A stretch of 10,858 nt of DNA from AWTP1-13 sp044868325 (GTDB taxonomy: Bacteria; Pseudomonadota; Alphaproteobacteria; Rhizobiales; Hyphomicrobiaceae). Position numbers and translations under genes: made by a program. The stretch covers positions 1 through 10,858 of the forward strand of contig JBIOWI010000387.1 in NCBI GenBank assembly GCA_044868325.1. Direction: 5' to 3'. This document shows positions 1-5,561 of this stretch, one piece after another. Below the pieces are notes generated by a model. The model saw only the letters and a program-made list of their open reading frames with translations, was not told the DNA's origin and did not search any database. Position 1 is the first letter of the stretch; each line of letters opens with the position of its first letter.

Positions 1-1
1 C

Positions 2-160
2 GCGCGGCTCGCGGGCGCCGACCTGGAGACGGCCGCCCGCTGCGGCCACTGCCTCGCCGGCGCCGTCGTGCAGCACCGCGGCGCCATCATTCCCCGCTCC
101 GCGATGCCCGCGGGCTGCCGCGTGCGAGCGGAGCCGACGGGAGCCGGGAGAGCGCCATGA
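2..160 (+). CDS. kdgK: C-terminal end of a PfkB-family sugar kinase, probably 2-keto-3-deoxygluconate kinase (partial)
   Basis: The window opens inside this frame, which runs 52 codons to a TGA at 158-160. The visible tail includes the stretch CGHCLAGAVVQHRGAIIPR, resembling the C-terminal helix and strand of PfkB-family carbohydrate kinases. The GAIIPR ending is close to what I recall for KdgK, which phosphorylates 2-keto-3-deoxygluconate to KDPG. The catalytic GAGD motif lies upstream of the window, so the substrate cannot be read directly. The stop overlaps the aldolase start as ATGA (157-160), indicating one operon with coupled translation. The next gene uses KDPG, the product of KdgK, which supports the call. 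Another PfkB sugar kinase cannot be excluded from this fragment. Confidence 0.65.
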   Translation, partial: ARLAGADLETAARCGHCLAGAVVQHRGAIIPRSAMPAGCRVRAEPTGAGRAP

Positions 161-822
161 ATGGCACCGCAAGCGCGATCGCAAATGCCCGCCGCGCGCG
201 ACTGGAGGAGGTGCTCCGCGCCACCCGGGTCGTTGCCGTCGTCACCGTCGAGGGTGCCGACGACGGCGTGCCGCTGGCCCGCGCGCTGGTCGCCGGAGGC
301 CTGCGCGCCCTGGAGATCACGCTGCGCACGCCGGCGGCGCCGGCTGCCGCCAGGGCCATCGGCGAGGCCGTGCCCGAGGCGATCGTCGGCATCGGCACGG
401 TCCTCACCCCGCAGGATCTGGAGACCGCACGGGGGCTCGGCGCACGCTTCGCGGTCAGCCCCGGCGCCACGCCCGAGCTGCTCGACGCGGCTGCCAGCGG
501 CGATCTGCCATTCATTCCTGGCGTAGAGACCGCCTCCGAGATCATGGCTGCGCTGGCCCGCGGCTTCGACGTGGTGAAGCTCTTCCCCGCGGTGCCTGCG
601 GGCGGCATCGCCGCGCTGAAGGCGCTGGCCGGCCCCTTCCCGCAGGTGCGCTTCTGCCCCACCGGCGGCATCGGCGAGGAGAGCTTCCTCGACTGGCTGA
701 AGCTCCCCAACGTCGCCTCGGTCGGCGGCTCCTGGCTCGCCCCCGCCGCCGACATCCGCGCCGGCGACTGGCCCGCCATCACGGCGCGGGCGCGGCGGGC
801 GGTGGAGATGGTGGGACGTTGA
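157..822 (+). CDS. eda: KDPG aldolase (2-dehydro-3-deoxy-phosphogluconate aldolase)
   Basis: A 221-residue cytoplasmic class I aldolase that splits KDPG (and often KHG) into pyruvate and glyceraldehyde-3-phosphate, the last step of the Entner-Doudoroff and hexuronate routes. The TIM-barrel motifs appear in order: LEITLRT (residues 52-58, with the family's catalytic Glu53 and Arg57), GIGTVLTP (78-84), VSPGATPE (100-107), PGVETASEIM (121-130), VVKLFPA (139-145, Schiff-base Lys141) and PTGGIG. The length is normal for the family (about 205-225). The ATG at 157 is preceded by GGGAG at 146-150 and overlaps the upstream kinase stop. The gene ends 26 bp from the convergent vapC stop, with no clear terminator between. 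Catalytic residues are assigned by alignment with the E. coli enzyme from memory. Confidence 0.95.
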   Translation: MNGTASAIANARRARLEEVLRATRVVAVVTVEGADDGVPLARALVAGGLRALEITLRTPAAPAAARAIGEAVPEAIVGIGTVLTPQDLETARGLGARFAVSPGATPELLDAAASGDLPFIPGVETASEIMAALARGFDVVKLFPAVPAGGIAALKALAGPFPQVRFCPTGGIGEESFLDWLKLPNVASVGGSWLAPAADIRAGDWPAITARARRAVEMVGR

Positions 823-848
823 GCATTGTCATCGCCGGTAGGGGCCCA

Positions 849-1274
849 TCATTCTGGTGTCCGCCACTTGAGGCCAGGGAACCGGGCATAGTCGCGGTCG
901 AAGGTGATCCACTCGCAGTCACACTCGATGGCCAGCGCTGCGAACCATGCATCGGTGACGCGTCGACCGGTCGTGTTCGTCTCGACGCAGAGCCGTTTGA
1001 ATATGTCCCAGTGGCGCTCGCCCGGCTCGACGAGATGGCAGTTTGGTTGCCCGAGAATATCTTCGCAATAGCCGAATGCTTCAGCCACAGTGCTTGGGTT
1101 CTTGTAAGCGCGCGCTTGGGTCGTGATACGAACCACTGCGGCGAGTGCGAGAGGCGATATGCCAAAGCGCACATTCTTCAGGATCGTGCTGTCGAGCCAA
1201 GCTCGGCTGGTAGTGTGTTCCAGCGCATCCGTGCGAAAGGCGTAGATCAGGACGTTGACGTCGGGAAGCATCAT
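849..1274 (-). CDS. vapC: PIN-domain ribonuclease toxin, VapC family
   Basis: A 141-residue PIN-domain protein, expected to be the RNA-cleaving toxin of a type II toxin-antitoxin pair. It opens with MMLPDVNVLIYAF, carrying the first PIN Asp (D5). A late TDAWFAALAIE segment carries D108, and the closing WITFDRDYARFPGLKW carries D126/D128. An open frame extends upstream to 1400, but that part lies antisense-free only because it overlaps the antitoxin. The paired ATGs at 1272-1274 and 1269-1271 overlap the upstream antitoxin stop (ATGATG), the usual TA coupling. The position where related VapCs have the second acidic residue (LSELVL-type motif) reads ISPLAL here, so one catalytic acid may be missing. 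It is the third gene of a vapB-vapB'-vapC operon and converges on eda. Confidence 0.88.
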   Translation of the reverse strand: MMLPDVNVLIYAFRTDALEHTTSRAWLDSTILKNVRFGISPLALAAVVRITTQARAYKNPSTVAEAFGYCEDILGQPNCHLVEPGERHWDIFKRLCVETNTTGRRVTDAWFAALAIECDCEWITFDRDYARFPGLKWRTPE

Positions 1275-1471
1275 TCGGACTGCTTCATACGCTGGATGTA
1301 TTCCAGATCCTCGATCTCCTGGAGGTCGGAAAGCCGCGCAATATCGACACCCGGCATGAGCCAGCCGGTCGCCTTGCTGACCGGCAGAACGACACGACAA
1401 TGAGTCTCGGGCTTCTGCGGCTCGTCGACCACCGCACGAATGGCATCCTCGATTTCGTCGGGGAGCGTCAT
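1271..1471 (-). CDS. Truncated second copy of the VapB antitoxin, lacking the DNA-binding half
   Basis: A 66-residue protein that aligns along its whole length with residues 24-90 of the full antitoxin just upstream. By my count about 42 of some 66 positions are identical, including VSKATG, LMPGVD, SDLQE and EDLEY. The missing part is the N-terminal MRTTVRLPEDLL ribbon-helix-helix region, so it should not bind DNA alone but may keep the C-terminal toxin-wrapping segment. Its ATG at 1469-1471 overlaps the full antitoxin's stop (ATGA, 1468-1471), and its own stop (1271-1273) overlaps the vapC start. The frame is intact and the overlaps are precise, which argues for a translated gene rather than debris. 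It could also be a remnant of a duplicated vapBC pair in which the inner vapC was lost. Confidence 0.7.
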   Translation of the reverse strand: MTLPDEIEDAIRAVVDEPQKPETHCRVVLPVSKATGWLMPGVDIARLSDLQEIEDLEYIQRMKQSE

Positions 1472-1671
1472 TTGAAGTGCTGCTTCATACGCTCGACGTA
1501 TTCAAGATCCTCCATCTCCTGGAGGTCGGAAAACCGCGTAAGATCGACACCCGGCATGAGTCCGCCGGTGGCTTTGCTCACGCGCGGCAGAATCCGCCTT
1601 GCTTTCGCGGGCTTAGGTCGCTCGTCCACCAACGCCCGAAGCCCATCCTCGATGAGCGCGGTGAGCGTGCG
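1281..1671. repeat. Tandem duplication of antitoxin-coding DNA (two copies, offset 200 bp)
   Basis: The stretch from 1281 to about 1471 and the stretch from 1481 to about 1671 align with a constant 200-bp offset. Both begin tgcttcatacgct, both contain ctcctggaggtcggaaa followed later by tcgacacccggcatgag, and similarity continues less strictly through the catcctcgat segment. This is the DNA-level trace of the antitoxin duplication. Conservation is strongest over the part encoding the C-terminal toxin-binding half. Confidence 0.9.
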
Positions 1672-1740
1672 TCCTTCCGACGCCGCCTTGCGCTTGGCGC
1701 GGCGCAGCAGGTCTTCAGGGAGTCGGACGGTCGTTCGCAT
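1468..1740 (-). CDS. vapB: Full-length VapB-type ribbon-helix-helix antitoxin
   Basis: A 90-residue protein whose N-terminus MRTTVRLPEDLLRRAKRKAASEG fits the ribbon-helix-helix fold of VapB/CopG antitoxins, which bind their own promoter. The following part (about residues 40-90, with VSKATGG, LMPGVD and SDLQEMEDLEYVERM) would be the flexible segment that neutralises the toxin. The frame extends upstream to an ATG at 1762-1764. I prefer the ATG at 1738-1740 because RHH antitoxins usually start MRTTVRL, and a TTGACA box overlaps the region around the longer start. There is no evident Shine-Dalgarno sequence before 1740, and the predicted transcript would begin at or very near the start codon. 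First gene of the three-gene TA operon; its expression is probably autoregulated by the VapB/VapC complex. Confidence 0.87.
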   Translation of the reverse strand: MRTTVRLPEDLLRRAKRKAASEGRTLTALIEDGLRALVDERPKPAKARRILPRVSKATGGLMPGVDLTRFSDLQEMEDLEYVERMKQHFK

Positions 1741-1746
1741 AGGACA

Positions 1747-1775
1747 CATGTAGGCATGAGACATACATATGTCAA
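1747..1775 (-). promoter_or_regulatory. Probable vapB-vapB'-vapC promoter
   Basis: Read on the minus strand, a perfect -35 box TTGACA (1770-1775) is followed after 17 bp by TACATG (1747-1752), a weak -10. Transcription would start around 1740, at the preferred vapB ATG, suggesting a leaderless or nearly leaderless mRNA. The spacer contains the palindromes ACATATGT and ACATGT, possible half-sites for the ribbon-helix-helix antitoxin. Confidence 0.5.
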
Positions 1776-1791
1776 TGACGTCTGAGCGTCA
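1776..1791. other. Small inverted repeat at the mmsA stop / vapB promoter junction
   Basis: TGACG (1776-1780) and CGTCA (1787-1791) form a 5-bp inverted repeat around a 6-base loop. It overlaps the mmsA stop codon and ends directly against the vapB -35 box. It could be part of an operator or a weak mmsA 3' hairpin; there is no T-run, so I do not call it a terminator. Confidence 0.3.
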
Positions 1792-3300
1792 CTTCATCGT
1801 CGGGATCACGAACTCCGCCCCCTCCTTCACGCCGCTCGGCCAGCGGGAGGTCACCGTCTTGGTCCGCGTATAGAACCGCACCGAGTCCGGGCCGTGCTGG
1901 TTGAGGTCGCCGAAGGCGGAGCGTTTCCAGCCGCCGAAGGTGTGGTAGGCAAGCGGCACCGGGATCGGCACGTTGATGCCCACCATGCCGACGTTGACCT
2001 TGGCGGCGAAGTCGCGCGCGGCGTCGCCGTCGCGGGTGAAGATGGCGACGCCGTTGCCGTACTCGTGGTCGCTGGCGAGACGCAGGCCCTCCTCGTAGGT
2101 CCGGGCCCGCACCACCGAGAGGACGGGGCCGAAGATCTCCTCCCTGTAGATGCGCATGGTGGGCTTCACCTCGTCGAACAGGCAGCCGCCCATGTAGAAG
2201 CCGCCCTCGTAGCCCTGCATCTTGAAGTCGCGCCCATCCACCCGAAGCTTCGCGCCTTCCTCGATGCCCAGCGCCACGTAGTCCTTCACCTTCTTGAGGT
2301 GCGCCGCCGTCACCAGCGGGCCGAAGTCGGCGTCCGCGGAGGTGGACGGCCCGATCTTCAAGCTCTCCACGCGCGGGATCAGCCGCTCAACGAGCAGATC
2401 CGCCGCCCTCTCCCCAACAGGCACCGCCACGGAGACCGCCATGCAGCGCTCGCCGGCCGAGCCGTAGCCGGCGCCCACCAGCGCGTCGACGGCCTGGTCC
2501 ATGTCGGCGTCGGGCATGACGATCATGTGATTCTTGGCGCCGCCGAAGCACTGCACCCGTTTTCCGGCCGCGCAGCCCTGGGCGTAGATGTAGGCGGCGA
2601 TGGGCGTGGAGCCGACGAAACCGATGGCCGCTATATCGGGGTGCTCCAGGATGGCGTCCACGGCCTCCTTGTCGCCGTTGACGACGTTGAGGATGCCGGC
2701 CGGCAGCCCGGCCTCCAGGAACAGCTCGGCCAGCATCAGCGGCACGCCGGGGTCGCGCTCGGACGGCTTGAGGATGAAGGCGTTGCCGCAGGCGATGGCG
2801 GGCGCGCACTTCCACAGCGGGATCATGGCCGGGAAGTTGAACGGGGTGATGCCGGCCACCACGCCTAGCGGCTGGCGCATGGAGTAGAGGTCGATGCCGG
2901 GGCCGGCGCCCTCGGTGTACTCGCCCTTCATCAGGTGCGGGATGCCGATGGCGAACTCCACCACCTCCAGGCCGCGCTGGATGTCGCCCTTGGCGTCGGC
3001 GACGGTCTTGCCGTGCTCGCGGGCCAGGCAGTCGGCGAGCTTGTCGTAGTCGCGGTGGGCCAGCTCCAGGAACTTCATGAGCACGCGGGCGCGGCGCTGC
3101 GGGTTGGTGGCGGCCCAGGCCGGCTGCGCGGCCTTGGCGTCCTCGACGGCGGCAGCCACCTCGGCTCTGGAGGCCAGCGGCACCCGCGCCCGCAGCGAGC
3201 CGTCCATCGGCTGGAACACGTCACCGAAGCGCCCCGACGTGCCCTTCACGCGCTTGCCGCCGATGAAATGCGTCAGCTCTGTTGGCATGGCATTCGACAT
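1789..3300 (-). CDS. mmsA: Methylmalonate-semialdehyde dehydrogenase (CoA-acylating)
   Basis: A 503-residue cytoplasmic aldehyde dehydrogenase that converts methylmalonate or malonate semialdehyde, with CoA and NAD+, to propionyl-CoA or acetyl-CoA in valine, thymine and inositol breakdown. The ALDH motifs are in order: TPFNFP (Asn156), KPSERDPG (Lys178), GFVGSTPIA (around 227-235), GGAKNH (253-258) and GSAGERCMA with catalytic Cys286, then REEIFGPV (386-393). GGAKNH replaces the ELGGK segment with the general-base Glu of ordinary ALDHs, a hallmark of the CoA-dependent MmsA/IolA group. The length matches the family (about 500). The ATG at 3298-3300 is chosen because ELTHFIGGK follows soon after and GGGGAAG precedes it; an open frame upstream to 3369 looks non-coding. 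No other valine or inositol genes are adjacent. Confidence 0.95.
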   Translation of the reverse strand: MSNAMPTELTHFIGGKRVKGTSGRFGDVFQPMDGSLRARVPLASRAEVAAAVEDAKAAQPAWAATNPQRRARVLMKFLELAHRDYDKLADCLAREHGKTVADAKGDIQRGLEVVEFAIGIPHLMKGEYTEGAGPGIDLYSMRQPLGVVAGITPFNFPAMIPLWKCAPAIACGNAFILKPSERDPGVPLMLAELFLEAGLPAGILNVVNGDKEAVDAILEHPDIAAIGFVGSTPIAAYIYAQGCAAGKRVQCFGGAKNHMIVMPDADMDQAVDALVGAGYGSAGERCMAVSVAVPVGERAADLLVERLIPRVESLKIGPSTSADADFGPLVTAAHLKKVKDYVALGIEEGAKLRVDGRDFKMQGYEGGFYMGGCLFDEVKPTMRIYREEIFGPVLSVVRARTYEEGLRLASDHEYGNGVAIFTRDGDAARDFAAKVNVGMVGINVPIPVPLAYHTFGGWKRSAFGDLNQHGPDSVRFYTRTKTVTSRWPSGVKEGAEFVIPTMK

Positions 3301-3344
3301 TGGGCTTCCCCGGAGAGCTGGTCTGGCTGTGTCGCCTCGGGAAC

Positions 3345-3374
3345 ATCCTAGAGCGTGTCGCAGGGCCAAGCCAA
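3345..3374 (-). promoter_or_regulatory. Possible mmsA promoter
   Basis: On the minus strand, TTGGCT (3369-3374, four of six matches to the -35 consensus), an 18-bp spacer and TAGGAT (3345-3350, four of six to the -10) lie about 45 bp upstream of the mmsA ATG. Matches this weak occur by chance in GC-rich DNA, so this is only a candidate. Confidence 0.3.
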
Positions 3375-3502
3375 GGTCGGGACAACGACGCTCCTGGACC
3401 GCTGCCGCATAGGTCCGCTTCTCCAGAGCCCCTCAGCCTGGAGTGCCCGCAGAGGACCCCGCGCCGCGGACTTGGGCGCACTGTCGCGACACTGGGCCAT
3501 CG

Positions 3503-3544
3503 CCGTTGCGGGTTTGTCACAAAGGCCCGCCTTTGGCTGAACGG
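3503..3544 (+). promoter_or_regulatory. Overlapping inverted repeats upstream of the first barrel gene
   Basis: An outer pair CCGTT (3503-3507) and AACGG (3540-3544) encloses two incompatible inner pairings. GCGGG (3508-3512) can pair with CCCGC (3526-3530) around the odd palindrome TTTGTCACAAA (3513-3523). Alternatively, CAAAGGC (3520-3526) can pair with GCCTTTG (3529-3535). It lies about 150 bp before the start codon. It could be a structured mRNA leader or a set of operator sites; whether it is transcribed is unknown. Confidence 0.4.
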
Positions 3545-3691
3545 TGTCGGATAGCCAATGGTGTGGAGCTTCGAAGTGTGGCTCACTCGCTGAGGTGCAG
3601 GAGCAAGGGGAGAGAAGAGCTCCGCGTCTTGGGGCCACGCGACACGACCCAGATCAAGGGTGTGCTGCGTTCGAGTGAGGGGTTGTCGAGT

Positions 3692-4462
3692 ATGAAGCGT
3701 CTGCTTGCGGGCGTTGCGGTTGCGTCTGTCTTCGCGGCGGGTCCGGCTGCTGCCGAAGGATTGGCCCCACCCAGTAGGATCGCGGCCCCCGGGCCGATCG
3801 GGCCGAGCTGGAACGGGTTCTACGTCGGCGTCGGCATCGGAGCGGGCGCCGCGTCCTACGACATCTCCGGAACCAAGACCGAGACGGAACGTGTCGAGAC
3901 GAAGGTATGCACGCCGGTCTGGAAAAAGGGCAAGTGCTCCTACAAGTGCACCACCAGCTATCAGGACATATCGTCTACCAAATCCTTCGGCGACAGCGGC
4001 ACGACGGACGTAGGCGTCTTCGGCGTCGTCACCGTCGGCTACGACCGGGTGCTAAATCGGGGCTGGGTGGGTGGCGTATTCGCCGATTTCGACTTCGGCT
4101 CCGGCATCTCTGGTGACGTGTCGGTCGGCGGCATCGACACGTCGCTGGACCACAACTACTCCTGGGCGGTCGGCGCGCGGCTTGGCTATCTCGTCAGCCC
4201 ATCGACCCTGCTATACGGCACTGCCGGCTACACGCAGGCGGAGTTCGAGCTGGACGGATTCGGCGCTAGCACTTTCGGGGGCTATTTCGTCGGTGCCGGT
4301 ATCGAAACCTTCTTGCGCCAGAACTGGACGCTGAAGCTCGAATATCGCTACAGCGACTTCGGGTCAGAGACCTTCGCCGAGGGGCCGGTCACGATCGATC
4401 TCGACCCCTCGATGCACACGGCGCGCGTCGTCCTGAGCTACAAGTTCGATCACCGCGACTGA
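3692..4462 (+). CDS. Outer-membrane beta-barrel protein, Omp25/Omp31-like (256 aa)
   Basis: The protein starts with a clear signal peptide, MKRLLAGVAVASVFAAGPAAA, with cleavage likely after Ala21. It then has SWNGFYVGVGIGAGA (39-53), the first strand typical of the eight-stranded OMP_b-brl family of Rhizobiales. Alternating strands follow: VFGVVTVGYDR, GWVGGVFADFDFG, SWAVGARLGYL, TLLYGTAGYTQAEFE, TLKLEYRYSDFG and the last strand ARVVLSYKF. Unusually, four residues (DHRD) follow the terminal Phe, and an early, probably surface, loop has three Cys (C73, C82, C86) among Lys residues. The ATG at 3692 is set by the signal peptide and AGGGG nine bases upstream; the frame is open back to 3443 without support. 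It would sit in the outer membrane as a structural or small-pore protein. It converges with a second barrel gene across a repeat element. Confidence 0.87.
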   Translation: MKRLLAGVAVASVFAAGPAAAEGLAPPSRIAAPGPIGPSWNGFYVGVGIGAGAASYDISGTKTETERVETKVCTPVWKKGKCSYKCTTSYQDISSTKSFGDSGTTDVGVFGVVTVGYDRVLNRGWVGGVFADFDFGSGISGDVSVGGIDTSLDHNYSWAVGARLGYLVSPSTLLYGTAGYTQAEFELDGFGASTFGGYFVGAGIETFLRQNWTLKLEYRYSDFGSETFAEGPVTIDLDPSMHTARVVLSYKFDHRD

Positions 4463-4478
4463 CCGGAACGGAGTCGTC

Positions 4479-4561
4479 ATGGTGTCAGACCCTCTGGGTC
4501 TGACACCATAGCTCCAACGCCCATAAAACGATGGTGTCAGACCCAGAGGGTCTGACACCAT
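4479..4561. repeat. Two-hairpin BIME-like repeat element, copy 1
   Basis: Two perfect 31-bp palindromes lie 21 bp apart. The first (4479-4509) has 14-bp arms ATGGTGTCAGACCC and GGGTCTGACACCAT with loop TCT. The second (4531-4561) has the same arms with loop AGA, so it is the exact reverse complement of the first. The element starts 16 bp after the first barrel stop and ends 5 bp before the stop of the convergent second barrel gene. Copy 2 at 7954-8033 matches it in reverse orientation, including a related spacer. Both hairpins are strong enough to act as bidirectional 3' end structures, though neither has a T-tract. Confidence 0.95.
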
Positions 4562-4566
4562 CCTCG

Positions 4567-5094
4567 CTAGAACTTGAAGTTGATGGCGGCGCGGATGATG
4601 TCGACCTCGCTGTCGGAGAAGCCGATGTATTCGAAGCGCACCGTGGTCCTCTGGGTGAGGATGCCCTCGACGCCGAGGCCGTAGACGAACTCGGTCTCAG
4701 TGTCATCCTCGAAGTTGATGAAGCCGACGCCGGCGGTGCCGTAGACCAGGATGGCAGGGTTGAGCAGATAGCCAAGGCGCCCGCGCACCGTGCCGAACAC
4801 GTCGATGCCTTCCAAGTCGGTGAACGAGATGTCGGCCTCCAGGCCGTACACCATCCTGCCCGTCTGCCAGTTCTTGCCGATCTGCATGCCGCCGACGAGG
4901 CCGTCGTCGCTGAATGCATCGACGCCGCCGATGTGGGCGCCGGCATAAAGGCCCGTCCAGGTCAACGGGATGTCGTCGGGCCCCTCGGCGATCCTGCCCC
5001 TGTTGGGGGGGCCGTCGGCCGCCGCCAGGCCTGCCCCTCCGATCAGACCGGTCGACACGGTCAGCGCCAGCAGGCCGCTCCGCGATAGCTTCAT
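4567..5094 (-). CDS. Small outer-membrane beta-barrel protein (175 aa)
   Basis: It begins MKLSRSGLLALTVSTGLIGGAGLAAA, a signal peptide with cleavage probably near Ala25/Ala26. After a short linker comes LTWTGLYAGAHIGG (44-57), the same W-x-G-x-Y first-strand motif as the neighbouring barrel. Strands follow at GLVGGMQIGKNW, MVYGLEADISF, GTVRGRLGYLL, ILVYGTAGVGFINFE, EFVYGLGVEGIL and TTVRFEYIGFSD, ending AAINFKF with the C-terminal Phe recognised by the BAM complex. At 175 residues it is shorter than Omp25 (about 210) and has no periplasmic domain. The ATG at 5092-5094 is preceded by AGGGG (5103-5107, minus strand); the frame is open to 5271 but unsupported there. It converges with the 256-aa barrel, yet the two are clearly diverged, so this is not a recent duplication. 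Confidence 0.85.
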   Translation of the reverse strand: MKLSRSGLLALTVSTGLIGGAGLAAADGPPNRGRIAEGPDDIPLTWTGLYAGAHIGGVDAFSDDGLVGGMQIGKNWQTGRMVYGLEADISFTDLEGIDVFGTVRGRLGYLLNPAILVYGTAGVGFINFEDDTETEFVYGLGVEGILTQRTTVRFEYIGFSDSEVDIIRAAINFKF

Positions 5095-5280
5095 TGTGCG
5101 ATCCCCTCGTGAGTGTGCCTCGGCGCCCCACACCGATCGAGCCCAGCGCCCGAGGCACAGGTACGCGCGGCTTTGTGTCGGAGCTGGGAAGGCTTTGTGG
5201 CAGCCTTGGGAAGCCGGTTCTCCCAGTCCGCCGCTGGCGGCGCAATGGCGCATTGCACATGGAATAATCATTGTCGGATC

Positions 5281-5297
5281 AATACGATATCCGTATT
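5281..5297. promoter_or_regulatory. Inverted repeat in the AT-rich island, possible operator
   Basis: AATACG (5281-5286) and CGTATT (5292-5297) are a perfect 6-bp inverted repeat around ATATC. On the plus strand it overlaps a weak promoter-like pair, TTGTCG (5271-5276) and TATTCT (5294-5299) with 17-bp spacing. The 17-bp symmetry suits a dimeric regulator, but no target gene is obvious on the plus strand. Confidence 0.35.
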
Positions 5298-5532
5298 CTT
5301 ACTTACCTATAATCAGAGCATATGTGCGTTTATTGCAACACTGACGACAAAAAACCGACTTGTGGAAGAGAGCGGATGGAATGCCGTGCCTCCGAGCCCG
5401 TGCCGGCTGGACGCCGACTCACTTGTCCTCGAGACACGGAGGCTCGTCGTGGAATGCCTGTCCGGGCTTGCTGACGAGCCAATCGTCAAGCAGCTCGCCT
5501 GGGAACGAGTATCCTGGACCTTCCAGTCTCGT

Positions 5533-5547
5533 CTCTCCGAGGGAGAG
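5533..5547 (-). terminator. Hairpin after the DASS transporter gene, possible 3' structure
   Basis: CTCTCC (5533-5538), loop GAG, GGAGAG (5542-5547) form a 6-bp hairpin 15 bp beyond the transporter stop codon. On the minus strand no T-run follows, so at most it is a weak or Rho-assisted terminator or an RNA 3' end stabiliser. Confidence 0.3.
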
Positions 5548-5561
5548 GCTCTTCCCCGTGA

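Larger units (their letters stand above)
3301..3691. other. Divergent intergenic region between mmsA and the first barrel gene
   Basis: These 391 bp separate the divergent mmsA and outer-membrane protein starts and hold no gene I can support. Open frames across it on both strands have no family resemblance and no ribosome site. It should contain both promoters. It also holds a perfect 10-bp palindrome TGTCGCGACA (3482-3491), a cluster of overlapping inverted repeats (3503-3544), the palindrome CTTCGAAG (3569-3576) and an AGGGG ribosome site at 3678-3682. Confidence 0.6.
5095..5561. other. 467-bp intergenic region with an AT-rich island
   Basis: No gene is supported here. From the second barrel start outward it holds small GC-rich inverted repeats: CCGCC-GCT-GGCGG (5228-5240) and GCAATG-GCG-CATTGC (5242-5256). 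Next is an AT-rich island at 5258-5350 (34 G or C in 93 bases by hand count, against roughly two thirds elsewhere). It contains a perfect plus-strand TATAAT (5308-5313) and an inverted repeat at 5281-5297. The remaining GC-rich stretch (5351-5561) has open frames on both strands without a recognisable product or start. The promoter of the 175-aa barrel gene probably lies in the AT-rich part. Confidence 0.55.

Noticed and set aside
1275..1400. A longer VapC start giving 183 residues
   Set aside because: The extra 42 residues overlap the truncated antitoxin gene and show no PIN features; the ATGATG overlap start gives the usual VapC N-terminus.
1894..2868. A 324-codon plus-strand open frame
   Set aside because: It is antisense to mmsA, which is unmistakable, and has no family resemblance.
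4479..4561. Two identical-looking repeats with a short spacer, as in a minimal CRISPR array
   Set aside because: The units are perfect palindromes in opposite orientation, there are only two per site, the spacer is related to the one in the other copy, and no cas genes are present. A BIME-like element explains it better.
5419..5561. An open minus-strand frame of about 48 codons with fairly normal composition, ending in CLEDK, just beyond the transporter stop
   Set aside because: It has no start codon outside the transporter gene, no ribosome site and no recognised relative. It might be an old gene remnant, but I cannot support it as a feature.
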